Below, piece by piece: positions 7,025 through 13,565 of a stretch of DNA of 13,607 nt. Position numbers and translations under genes: made by a program. How positions within the stretch are numbered: position 1 is the first letter of the stretch; each line of letters begins with the position of its first letter. The stretch comes from an uncultured Oscillospiraceae bacterium. GTDB lineage: Bacteria > Bacillota > Clostridia > Oscillospirales > Oscillospiraceae. The stretch spans positions 1 through 13,607 of the forward strand of contig CAKTUT010000031.1 of the NCBI GenBank assembly GCA_934621665.1. The letters run 5' to 3'. The notes beneath the pieces were generated by a model that worked only from the letters and a program-made list of their open reading frames with translations, searched no databases and was not told the origin of the DNA.

Positions 7025-8269
7025 TTACAATACATCCTCCGTATGCGCATCCGGCTGCGTCTCAGGTGCTTGCGGCAGCACGCTGTCTGCGCGCAGATGC
7101 GACTCCACAAGATTATCCAGCCAATCGGATGCGGCCTGCATCAGCTGGCGCGTCTTGCCGCGCTCCTTTTGGCGCAGCTCGCCCTGAAATGACCGCACGC
7201 CGGATTTGAGCAGCAGCTTCAGCGTTCCGCTGAGCGCGCGGCGCGAATCCTTGTCCAGCTGACGGAAGTGCTGAATCATGGCCGACGCCGTTTTCAGACC
7301 GCCCTGCTTCAAATCTGTAAGTGTCTGCGCGTCGGTGCAGGTCAGAATTTCAAAAAGTGCGTCGATAAACGCCTCGCGCTGCGGCTGCGTCATGGTGTGA
7401 ATCATCGTGCGAAGCGTCTGCTCGGTCATCCGGCCGCCAAAGTCAATTGACGGGCGGCGGACAAAGTGCGCGCAGACCACCTCCCACGAAAAGCCGTCGT
7501 GCTGAAAAAGTCCCGAGTTTGTGCTTTTGACCACGACGTATTCCTCCTCGTGCTCCAAAAGCATTCCCACAACCGACGACTCTGGCACAATTGTCAGGAT
7601 TCTGTCCGCGATGCGCCGGTGTGCGTCGGTCTGCAAAAGGCTTGTGTGAAAGCCGGGACCATCGTTATTGTACACGGCAAGCAGCCGATCCTGTATGGCC
7701 TCGCCACTGAACACCGCACTGTAGACAGCAAGATTGCCGCCCTTGGAGTGTCCGCCCACGCGCAGTAGGAGCGCCGGATATGCCGCCGCTGCGGCCTTGA
7801 GATAGTCGGCGGCCTCGGCCTGCGCGGGGACGGTGGACATCAGCGCAAGATTACAGTCCTCTTTCCAGCCGACAATGGTATCATCCGTCCCGCGGAACGC
7901 GATATACGCCGTTCCGTCGCCCGGCAATATGGTCAGTGCGGCAAATTGAACCTCTTCTTTTGTATCAATATGGCAGACGTAGCCGTCCAGCCGTGCTTGC
8001 GCAAAGCGGCGGCTTGCTGCCATTTTTTCCAGCAGCTGCGGGATTTCTGACGGTACAAGCACGCCAAGATCGGTTGTGGGGTGCAGCTGAAAATAACGTG
8101 CCGCCGCCTCGGCCAGCACCACGCCCGTCCCGTTAAACATCTCCGGCACAAGCGCCGAAAAATCAAGAAAGCAGAGCTGGGTCAAAATCAGATTGTCCAC
8201 CTCGTTAAACGCGCGCTCGTCAAAGGACAGATCACCGCGCCAGTCCAGATAGTCCAATATATTCGCCAT
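7025..8269 (-). CDS. DUF2974 (Mbeg1-like) alpha/beta-hydrolase-fold protein
   Basis: A 414-residue protein opening with MANILDYLDWRGDLSFDERAFNEVDNLIL, the characteristic start of the DUF2974/Mbeg1-like family common in Clostridia and lactobacilli. It resembles class 3 lipases: an AFRGTDD strand-loop at 125-131, the nucleophile elbow GGHSKGGN with Ser175, and candidate acid and base residues Asp203 (NNDGPGF) and His257 (QHDGFSW). No signal peptide or membrane helix is evident, so it is probably cytoplasmic. Its substrate is unknown; the lipase-like active site is what I see, hydrolase activity is inference. The last ~100 residues are helical and charged without a known domain. The start is supported by GGAGGAGG about six bases before ATG. 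It is transcribed alone, divergently from nifS and convergently with the VanW gene. Confidence 0.87.
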   Translation of the reverse strand: MANILDYLDWRGDLSFDERAFNEVDNLILTQLCFLDFSALVPEMFNGTGVVLAEAAARYFQLHPTTDLGVLVPSEIPQLLEKMAASRRFAQARLDGYVCHIDTKEEVQFAALTILPGDGTAYIAFRGTDDTIVGWKEDCNLALMSTVPAQAEAADYLKAAAAAYPALLLRVGGHSKGGNLAVYSAVFSGEAIQDRLLAVYNNDGPGFHTSLLQTDAHRRIADRILTIVPESSVVGMLLEHEEEYVVVKSTNSGLFQHDGFSWEVVCAHFVRRPSIDFGGRMTEQTLRTMIHTMTQPQREAFIDALFEILTCTDAQTLTDLKQGGLKTASAMIQHFRQLDKDSRRALSGTLKLLLKSGVRSFQGELRQKERGKTRQLMQAASDWLDNLVESHLRADSVLPQAPETQPDAHTEDVL

Positions 8270-8295
8270 TGGATGCCTCCTCCTGTTTTTGTATT

Positions 8296-8324
8296 ATGAT
8301 ACACTGTTTCCCGCCTGTTCACAA
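8296..8324 (-). promoter_or_regulatory. Promoter for the DUF2974 gene
   Basis: On the minus strand TTGTGA (complement of 8319-8324) and TATCAT (complement of 8296-8301) are separated by 17 bases; five of six -10 bases and four of six -35 bases match consensus. Transcription would start near 8289, giving a leader of about 20 bases before the ATG. The intergenic region 8270-8522 contains this promoter, the divergent nifS promoter, two small imperfect hairpins (8335-8349 and about 8369-8391) and no gene. Confidence 0.6.
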
Positions 8325-8404
8325 GCGAATTCCGCTTAAGTTTTTCTTAATCCATAACCGTGTGCTTGCGCAATTTCGGGGGAATGCGCGAGTGTCTGTC
8401 TTAA

Positions 8405-8447
8405 AACCTATTAACCTATTGACTTTGTAGGAATATTGTGATATCTT
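8405..8447 (+). promoter_or_regulatory. nifS promoter with overlapping operator-like repeats
   Basis: TTGACT (8419-8424) and TATCTT (8442-8447) are 17 bases apart, and TG at 8439-8440 makes it an extended -10 promoter. Overlapping the -35 box is a perfect tandem repeat, AACCTATT at 8405-8412 and 8413-8420, and CCTA (8415-8418) forms a dyad with TAGG (8428-8431) across the -35 box. This looks like a repressor operator. Rrf2-family regulators (IscR, CymR) control such genes in many Firmicutes, but none is encoded here, so the regulator is a guess. Confidence 0.6.
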
Positions 8448-8467
8448 ACAGACAAAGAAAATGATAC

Positions 8468-8503
8468 CGGAGAGCCGGGCGGTTAAAGTCTCGCCGCTTT
8501 CCG
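8468..8503 (+). promoter_or_regulatory. Stem-loop in the nifS leader
   Basis: CGGAGAGC (8468-8475) pairs with GCTTTCCG (8496-8503), eight pairs with one G-U; inside it, after a CG bulge, GGCG (8478-8481) pairs with CGCC (8492-8495) around a 10-base loop. It lies seven bases before the GGAG ribosome binding site (8511-8514), within the predicted nifS transcript. No T-box or known riboswitch signature is recognisable and there is no T-tract. Confidence 0.4.
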
Positions 8504-8522
8504 TGAAAAAGGAGCTGATTTT

Positions 8523-9716
8523 ATGCAGATTTATGCCGATAATGCCGCAACGACCAAAATGAGCCGCACGGCAATCGACGCGATGCTGCCTTATATGGAA
8601 ACCTACTACGGCAACCCGTCCAGCCTGCACAGCGTTGGTCAGAAAGCCGCGCAGGCGCTGGCCGACGCGCGTCAGACGGTTGCCGACTGTCTTGGCTGTG
8701 AGCCGCGCGAGATCATCTTTACCTCCGGCGGCAGCGAGGCTGATAATCAGGCGCTGCTCTCCGCCGCGATGCTTGGCCAGAAAAAAGGCAAAAAGCACAT
8801 TATCTCCACCAATATTGAGCACCACGCCATTCTCCACTCGCTGCGCCGGCTCGAAAGCCTCGGCTTTGAGGTGACGCTGCTGCCGGTGGACGAAAAAGGC
8901 CGCATCACGGTGGAGCAGGTGGCAAACGCCATTCGCCCCGACACGTGCCTTGTCACCGTCATGTACGCCAACAATGAGATCGGCACGATTGAGCCGATTG
9001 CCGAGATCGGTGCGCTGTGCCATGAAAAGGGCATCTTGTTCCACACTGATGCTGTACAGGCTGCCGGTCATCTGCACATCGACGTCAAGGCGCAGAACAT
9101 TGATCTTTTGTCGCTGTCCGGACACAAGTTCCACGGCCCAAAGGGCGTGGGCGCGCTGTATGCGCGGCGCGGCATTGTGCTGACGAATTTGATTGAGGGC
9201 GGTGCACAGGAGCGCGGCAAGCGTGCGGGAACGGAGAACATTCCCGCAATCGTGGGCATGGCCGCAGCGCTGAAGGAGGCGTGCGCCAATTTGGATGAGA
9301 ACGCGAAAAAGGTTGCCGCGCTGCGCGACCGGTTGATCGCAGGCCTGTCGCAGATTCCGCACTGTGCGCTCAATGGCGATGACAACGGCGCAAACCGGCT
9401 GCCTGGCAATGTGAACTTCTGCTTCGAGGGCATCGAGGGCGAGAGCTTGCTGCTGCTGCTTGACGCAAAGGGCATCTGCGCATCGTCCGGTTCGGCGTGC
9501 ACGTCCGGCTCGCTCGATCCCAGCCACGTGCTGCTTGCCATCGGACGGCCGCACGAGGTGGCACACGGCTCGCTGCGTCTGAGTCTCTGCGAGTCGAACA
9601 CGGCAGAAGAGGTTGACTATATGCTGGCGCAGATTCCCGGCATTGTCTCCTATCTGCGGGGCATGTCACCTGTGTGGAAAGAGCTGCTCAGCGGGCAGCG
9701 CACGTTTATGCTGTAA
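8523..9716 (+). CDS. nifS: Cysteine desulfurase (NifS/IscS type)
   Basis: A PLP-dependent cytoplasmic enzyme that turns cysteine into alanine and carries the sulfur as a persulfide for Fe-S cluster assembly and other thiolation. The 397-residue protein shows the class V aminotransferase fold markers: YADNAATT at the start, [13 protein letters not shown] (67-78), EHHAILHS (His101), [11 protein letters not shown] (149-158), HTDAVQA with Asp176, the PLP lysine in [10 protein letters not shown] (Lys202), [11 protein letters not shown], and the mobile catalytic loop [10 protein letters not shown] with Cys326. The SACTSG loop and the downstream scaffold gene place it in the NifS/IscS group (group I), not SufS. 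The start has GGAG eight bases upstream. nifU follows after 13 bases, so the two form an operon from the 8419-8447 promoter. No iscR lies immediately upstream, where it often sits in Clostridia. Confidence 0.96.
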   Translation: MQIYADNAATTKMSRTAIDAMLPYMETYYGNPSSLHSVGQKAAQALADARQTVADCLGCEPREIIFTSGGSEADNQALLSAAMLGQKKGKKHIISTNIEHHAILHSLRRLESLGFEVTLLPVDEKGRITVEQVANAIRPDTCLVTVMYANNEIGTIEPIAEIGALCHEKGILFHTDAVQAAGHLHIDVKAQNIDLLSLSGHKFHGPKGVGALYARRGIVLTNLIEGGAQERGKRAGTENIPAIVGMAAALKEACANLDENAKKVAALRDRLIAGLSQIPHCALNGDDNGANRLPGNVNFCFEGIEGESLLLLLDAKGICASSGSACTSGSLDPSHVLLAIGRPHEVAHGSLRLSLCESNTAEEVDYMLAQIPGIVSYLRGMSPVWKELLSGQRTFML

Positions 9717-9729
9717 GGGAGGAACAGTC

Positions 9730-10164
9730 ATGGCACTTTATACAGATACAGTAATGGATCATTTCATGAATCCGCGCAACGTCGGTGAAATTCCCGACGC
9801 CGACGGCATCGGCGAGGTTGGCAACGCCAAGTGCGGCGACATTATGAAGATGTATATCAAGGTAAAGGACAACAAGATCGACGATGTGAAGTTTGAGACG
9901 TTCGGCTGCGGCAGCGCCATCGCTTCCAGCTCTATGGCCACCGAGATGATCAAGGGCAAGACGATTGACGAGGCGCTGGCCGTCACGAACAAGCAGGTTG
10001 TTGAGGCACTGGGCGGTCTGCCCGCGCACAAGCTGCACTGCTCGGTGCTGGCAGAGGAGTCGATCAAATCCGCCGTCAAGGATTATTATGACAGGAACGG
10101 CATTGAATATGACCACAGTAAGTTTCCTGACTGTGAGAACTGCGCCGCGTGCCATATGGTGTAA
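9730..10164 (+). CDS. nifU: Fe-S cluster assembly scaffold (IscU/NifU N-terminal type)
   Basis: A 144-residue scaffold on which Fe-S clusters are built from NifS-derived sulfur before transfer to target proteins. Ligand positions of the IscU family are all present: Cys35 and Asp37 in NAKCGD, Cys60 in FETFGCGSAIASSSM, His103 and Cys104 in KLHCSVLAEESI. The LPPVK motif bound by HscA in proteobacteria is LPAHK here, in line with clostridia lacking a dedicated HscA. Unlike E. coli IscU the protein ends in an extra cysteine cluster, Cys135-x2-Cys138-x2-Cys141-His142. The start is set by GGGAGG (9717-9722) seven bases before ATG; a longer open frame from 9613 overlaps nifS and lacks such a site. 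It is the last gene of the nifS-nifU operon and is followed by a shared terminator hairpin. Confidence 0.95.
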   Translation: MALYTDTVMDHFMNPRNVGEIPDADGIGEVGNAKCGDIMKMYIKVKDNKIDDVKFETFGCGSAIASSSMATEMIKGKTIDEALAVTNKQVVEALGGLPAHKLHCSVLAEESIKSAVKDYYDRNGIEYDHSKFPDCENCAACHMV

Positions 10165-10237
10165 TCATATATAGAACGCAAGGGGCAGGAAAACCGGTTG
10201 CAGGGCGGAGACTGTGGCCGCCGGAGGCGTAGCTGCG

Positions 10238-10278
10238 AAAAAAACATCCCATCGGGTATACACCCAATGGGATGTTTT
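10238..10278. terminator. Bidirectional terminator between nifU and trkH
   Basis: AAAACATCCCAT (10241-10252) pairs perfectly with ATGGGATGTTTT (10267-10278), and after one mismatch GGGT (10254-10257) pairs with ACCC (10262-10265) around ATAC. Read on the minus strand the stem runs into seven T (complement of 10238-10244), a good terminator for trkH, whose stop codon is at 10280-10282. On the plus strand the 3' arm ends in TTTTCTTAT and can end the nifU transcript. The 75 bases from the nifU stop to the hairpin hold only a weak GC-rich fold (GGCGG 10204-10208 with CCGCC 10218-10222). Confidence 0.85.
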
Positions 10279-10279
10279 C

Positions 10280-11722
10280 TTATCGCTTGCTCCATGTGGA
10301 GGGGAGCAGGAGAATGACCATGGGATACAGCTCCAGACGGCCAAAGAGCATATCCAGACACAGGACAATCTTTGACAGGGGGCTGAACATGGCAAAATTT
10401 CCGACCGGACCGACCAGGCCAAGACCCGGACCAATGTTGTTGAACGTGGCAAGCACGGCAGTGAGCGTGGTTTGGCCGTCAAAGTTGTCAAACGACACCA
10501 GCAGCACCGAAATCAGAACCAAAAACACATATGTCAGGAAATAGCTGCTGACGCCGCGGATGGTGTCGCTGCCCACGCGCTTTGCGTCCATGGTGACGGT
10601 TTTGACGGTGTGCGGCGCGATCAGCAGTCGGAGCTCTTTCTGGACGGTCTTGAACAGGATTACAAGGCGCGAGACCTTGAGGCCGCCGCCGGTAGAGCCG
10701 GCGCATGCGCCGACGATCATCAAGAACACCAGAATTGATTTTGACAGCTGCGGCCAGAGGTTAAAGTCCGCCGTGCAGTAGCCGGTGGTGGTGATAACCG
10801 AGCCGACCGAGAACGCTGCGTGATGCAGCGCGTCATAAAAGCTTGGAAACTGCGGGAAAATATTGAGGGTAATGGCCGCGATAGACGCGAAAATGATAAT
10901 CAGATACCAGCGCAGCTCAGTATTTTTCCACACCAGATCAAACTTCCGGCGCAGCAGGAAGAAATATACCGAAAAATTGACGCCAAATAGAATCATAAAC
11001 ACCGTTGTGACGGTTTGCGCGTAGTAGTCATATGCGCCGAGCGACGCGGCCTTGATGGCAAAGCCGCCCGTACCGGCCGTGCCGAATGCATTGCACAGAC
11101 TGTCAAACAGCGGCATCCCACCCGCCAGATAGAAAATAATTTCCAGAATTGTGAGCGCAAAGTAAATCCCGTACAGAATTTTAGATGAGTCCACCATTCT
11201 GGGAACCATCTTGGAGACGGTAGGGCCGGGGCTTTCGGCGCGCAGCAGGTGAATAGCCTGGCCGCCCTCCAGATTGACAATCGCCAGCATAAACACCAGA
11301 ATGCCCATGCCGCCGATCCAGTGCGAGAAGCTGCGCCACATCAGCATACAGTGGCTGAGCGCCTCCGCGTTTAATAGGATGCTTGAGCCCGTTGTGGTAA
11401 AGCCGGAAATCATCTCAAACACGGCGTCAAGATAAGACGGAATTTCACCCGAGAGCGTAAACGGCAGTGCACCGACCAGCGACAGTACAATCCACCCGAG
11501 GGCTACCGTGACAAGGCCGTCCTTTGCATAGATGGTTTTTACGCTGGGCTTTGAGAAGCGGACGGCGCAGAAGCCGACAAGACCCGCGCCAAGCATGGTG
11601 TAGATAAACCATAGTCCGCTTGCCTCCAGATAGCACAGCGCAGTGAGCGCCGGCACAAGCATCAGTGCAGCCTCGATCAGCAGAATTATGCCGAGAATAT
11701 AGCAAATCATCCGTCTGTTCAT
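10280..11722 (-). CDS. trkH: Trk-type potassium uptake channel subunit TrkH
   Basis: The membrane subunit of a K+ uptake system, 480 residues, with the four-fold M1-P-M2 repeat design of the TrkH/KtrB family. The four selectivity-filter segments are visible: GFTTTGSS (107-114), FGTAGTGGFA (213-222), ITTTGYCT (310-317) and FNNIGPGLG (427-435). Many hydrophobic segments, starting with MICYILGIILLIEAALMLVP, span the membrane. The motif GACAGSTGGGLKVSR (338-352) is the conserved cytoplasmic-face region after the third repeat. The ATG lies three bases after the trkA stop, so the genes are co-transcribed and probably translationally coupled; AAAGGG sits upstream of the ATG inside the end of trkA. 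Length and sequence fit TrkH better than the shorter KtrB, though the two are hard to separate by eye. Confidence 0.95.
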   Translation of the reverse strand: MNRRMICYILGIILLIEAALMLVPALTALCYLEASGLWFIYTMLGAGLVGFCAVRFSKPSVKTIYAKDGLVTVALGWIVLSLVGALPFTLSGEIPSYLDAVFEMISGFTTTGSSILLNAEALSHCMLMWRSFSHWIGGMGILVFMLAIVNLEGGQAIHLLRAESPGPTVSKMVPRMVDSSKILYGIYFALTILEIIFYLAGGMPLFDSLCNAFGTAGTGGFAIKAASLGAYDYYAQTVTTVFMILFGVNFSVYFFLLRRKFDLVWKNTELRWYLIIIFASIAAITLNIFPQFPSFYDALHHAAFSVGSVITTTGYCTADFNLWPQLSKSILVFLMIVGACAGSTGGGLKVSRLVILFKTVQKELRLLIAPHTVKTVTMDAKRVGSDTIRGVSSYFLTYVFLVLISVLLVSFDNFDGQTTLTAVLATFNNIGPGLGLVGPVGNFAMFSPLSKIVLCLDMLFGRLELYPMVILLLPSTWSKR

Positions 11723-11725
11723 GGC

Positions 11726-13102
11726 TTATCCCTTTCGCTTTTCCAGAATGTCGCGCAGATCGCTCAAACCGGTGATGGTGGTGATAACAATGACGCTGTC
11801 ACCGGGTTCAAGCGTATCCTGACCACTGGGAATGAGCACCTTGCCGCTGCGCAGGATGCAGCCAATCAGCAAGTTGGAGCGCAGATGCAGCTGTGAAAGC
11901 GGAATGCCGCAGAAGTCGGCGTTCTCCGCCACATGGAACTCCAGCGCCTCCACCTGCCCGCCAAGGAGTTTATAGAGCGTCTCCACCTTTGAGCCGACCG
12001 AGTTCTGCATGGCGCGGACATAGCGGCAGATGAGGTTTGAGGCGCTGTGGCGCGGGTTATATGTACTGCCCACGTCCATTGTGCCGATGATGTTCTGGAA
12101 TGAGTTGCGGTTAATTTTGGTGACAACCTTGACCTTGGGAAATGTTTTGCGGACGTACATGCCCATCAGCAGATTTTCCTCGTCAATGCCGGTCAGCGCG
12201 GCGAAGCCGTCAGTTGCGGCAATGCCGGATTCGCGCAGGAACGCTTCGTTTGTGCCATCGCCGTGCAGGATGGTGGCCTTGGGCAAAAGCTCGGCCAGCT
12301 CCTCACAGCGGGCATAGTCCGAGTCCAGAATCTTGACACTGATGCCGGAGTCCAGCAGCTGCCGCGCCAGATAATAGGCAATTCTGCCGCCGCCGACAAT
12401 CATGACCTGCCGGACGGGCGTGGCAGCCAGCCGCGTTTTTTTGAAAAATGCCTGTGCGCTTCGCGCCTCGGCAATCAGAGAGATACGGTCGCCCGCAGCC
12501 AGACGGAACGCGCCGGAGGGGATGATCACGCCTGCGCTGCTGCGCTCTACCGCGCCAATCAGAATTTTGGCGCTGCCGGCCAGCGACGGCAGATCCATCA
12601 GCGCCATGCCGCACAGCGCCGAGTCGGCGGGGATGGACAGCTGTAACAGCTCTACGCGGCCACCTGCGAAAGTATCGGCCTTGATAGCCGACGGCACGCG
12701 CACGCTGCGCGCAATCTCCTGTGCGCAGGTGAGCTCGGGGTTTACTGCCAGACTCAAGCCCAGATCGTCGGTAATAAGCGACAGCTCACCGTCGTATTCA
12801 GGATTGCGCACGCGGGCGATGGTATGGCGCGCACCGGCCTTTTTTGCCACCAGACAGCACAGCAGGTTCAGCTCGTCCGATGCCGTGACAGCGATCAGCA
12901 GATCAGCGGAGTCAACGCCGGCCTCCAGTTGGGTTGCATACGTTGCACCGTTACCCTCAATGCAGAGAATATCCAGATCCTCGGTGGTCTGCTGGAGCGG
13001 GGCGGGGCTGCGGTCAATGATGGTGATGTCATGACCCTCGCGAGAGAGCTGCTCGGCAAGGGTGCTGCCAATTTTGCCATCGCCGACGATCACAATTTTC
13101 AT
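11726..13102 (-). CDS. trkA: Trk potassium uptake regulatory subunit TrkA
   Basis: A cytoplasmic gating ring subunit for TrkH, 458 residues, built as two tandem RCK units. RCK_N1 opens the protein with the nucleotide-binding GDGKIG (7-12) and acidic Asp30 at the end of the second strand; an RCK_C domain follows at about 145-215. The second unit starts near 230 with VMIVGGGRIAYYL, where the last Gly of GxGxxG is Ala242, with Asp260 as the acidic residue; a second RCK_C lies at about 375-450 (GDSVIVI near the end). The first site looks able to bind NAD(H) or ATP; the second is slightly degenerate. RCK_C domains of some K+ transporters bind c-di-AMP, which cannot be told from sequence here. The start has AGGAGA seven bases upstream. 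It is the first gene of trkA-trkH. Confidence 0.95.
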   Translation of the reverse strand: MKIVIVGDGKIGSTLAEQLSREGHDITIIDRSPAPLQQTTEDLDILCIEGNGATYATQLEAGVDSADLLIAVTASDELNLLCCLVAKKAGARHTIARVRNPEYDGELSLITDDLGLSLAVNPELTCAQEIARSVRVPSAIKADTFAGGRVELLQLSIPADSALCGMALMDLPSLAGSAKILIGAVERSSAGVIIPSGAFRLAAGDRISLIAEARSAQAFFKKTRLAATPVRQVMIVGGGRIAYYLARQLLDSGISVKILDSDYARCEELAELLPKATILHGDGTNEAFLRESGIAATDGFAALTGIDEENLLMGMYVRKTFPKVKVVTKINRNSFQNIIGTMDVGSTYNPRHSASNLICRYVRAMQNSVGSKVETLYKLLGGQVEALEFHVAENADFCGIPLSQLHLRSNLLIGCILRSGKVLIPSGQDTLEPGDSVIVITTITGLSDLRDILEKRKG

Positions 13103-13139
13103 CAGATTCTCTCCTAAAATTTAGAATAGATTTATGCAT

Positions 13140-13168
13140 ATCATACCACGCGAAGCGTGTAAATGCAA
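13140..13168 (-). promoter_or_regulatory. Promoter for trkA-trkH
   Basis: On the minus strand TTGCAT (complement of 13163-13168) and TATGAT (complement of 13140-13145) lie 17 bases apart, with TGG directly before the -10 box (extended -10). The spacer contains a perfect dyad, CACGC-GAA-GCGTG (13147-13159), that could bind a regulator. The predicted leader is only about 30 bases, too short for a c-di-AMP (ydaO-type) riboswitch, which often precedes K+ transport genes in Firmicutes. Confidence 0.6.
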
Positions 13169-13198
13169 TTGTGAACGCATAAAGAAAGCACACCGGAA

Positions 13199-13228
13199 TT
13201 GACAAACGGCCGACGGATATGGTAAAAT
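13199..13228 (+). promoter_or_regulatory. Strong promoter upstream of tRNA-Leu
   Basis: A perfect TTGACA (13199-13204) is followed after 18 bases by TAAAAT (13223-13228), with TGG (13220-13222) giving an extended -10. Transcription would start near 13235, about 100 bases before the tRNA. It is divergent from the trkA promoter; the two -35 boxes are 30 bases apart. Confidence 0.75.
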
Positions 13229-13293
13229 AAATTTGAAAATTTGGCAAATACCCTGACCCTGGGTGAGACCCTGCGTAAAAAGGGAACGGAAAA

Positions 13294-13317
13294 GGGCGGC
13301 ATCAGCCGCCCTTATTT
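13294..13317 (+). terminator. Terminator-like hairpin between promoter and tRNA-Leu (possible attenuator)
   Basis: GGGCGGC (13294-13300) pairs perfectly with GCCGCCC (13305-13311) around ATCA, followed by TTATTT. It lies after the promoter at 13199-13228 and 20 bases before the tRNA. Either it ends a short RNA of about 80 bases, or it attenuates or is read through for tRNA expression. I see no second promoter between it and the tRNA. Confidence 0.6.
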
Positions 13318-13337
13318 ACAGCCGGATAAGTACATAT

Positions 13338-13420
13338 GCGCCCGTGGTGGAATTGGCAGACACGATGGATTTAGGTTCCATTGCGCAAGCGTGCAGGTTC
13401 AAGTCCTGTCGGGCGCACCA
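13338..13420 (+). tRNA. tRNA-Leu (anticodon UAG), CCA encoded
   Basis: The full class II cloverleaf can be drawn. Acceptor GCGCCCG (13338-13344) pairs with CGGGCGC (13410-13416). A D arm contains TGGCAGA. The anticodon stem is ATGGA (13365-13369) with TCCAT (13377-13381), loop TTTAGGT, and anticodon TAG at 13372-13374. The long variable arm is TGCGCAAGCGT (13382-13392), and the T arm is GCAGG-TTCAAGT-CCTGT (13393-13409). The discriminator is A13417, as expected for leucine, and CCA (13418-13420) is genomically encoded. It decodes CUA and probably other CUN codons. Confidence 0.97.
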
Positions 13421-13429
13421 CTCAGAAAT

Positions 13430-13490
13430 GACCTTTGGATGTCAGGCAGCCGCGCAGGGCGCGCCCGCCTCGACAGCAAAGGTCTTTCTT
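13430..13490 (+). terminator. Long stem-loop after tRNA-Leu, probable terminator
   Basis: GACCTTTG (13430-13437) pairs with CAAAGGTC (13477-13484). Inside, TGTC and AGGC (13440-13447) pair with GCCT and GACA (13467-13475, one bulged C), and CGCGC (13451-13455) pairs with GCGCG (13459-13463). The tail is TTTCTT (13485-13490). It begins nine bases after the tRNA CCA end and most simply ends the tRNA transcript, though the 55-base fold is larger than most terminators. Confidence 0.6.
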
Positions 13491-13494
13491 CGTT

Positions 13495-13530
13495 CAAAAT
13501 CGTGGCCGCTGACGCTGGGTCACGATTTTG
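13495..13530. terminator. Second hairpin, terminator-like
   Basis: CAAAATCGTGGCC (13495-13507) pairs with GGTCACGATTTTG (13518-13530), 13 pairs with one G-T, around a 10-base loop. The A-rich 5' arm and T-rich 3' arm resemble a bidirectional terminator, but the tail TTGTAT is a weak T-tract. Confidence 0.45.
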
Positions 13531-13536
13531 TTGTAT

Positions 13537-13565
13537 AAAGAAAACCACGCGTTAGACGCGTGGTT
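13537..13565 (-). terminator. Terminator for a minus-strand gene lying to the right of the window
   Basis: AACCACGCGT (13543-13552) pairs perfectly with ACGCGTGGTT (13556-13565) around TAG. Read on the minus strand it is followed by TTTTCTTT, a proper Rho-independent tail; on the plus strand it is followed by CAAAAAAG, which is not. It therefore probably ends a leftward transcript from beyond the edge. Positions 13566-13607 hold no gene I can identify. Confidence 0.6.

Noticed and set aside
8319..9566. A 415-codon minus-strand open frame opposite nifS
   Set aside because: Antisense to a fully motif-supported cysteine desulfurase; composition is shadow-like and it runs through the nifS promoter region.
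10165..10240. A possible small RNA or dispersed repeat after nifU (GC-rich weak fold)
   Set aside because: Only 4-5 bp stems are visible, there is no promoter, and the neighbouring terminator explains the structured sequence.
13241..13555. A 104-codon plus-strand open frame
   Set aside because: It runs through tRNA-Leu and the hairpins, has no ribosome binding site or recognisable domain, and is explained by those RNA features.
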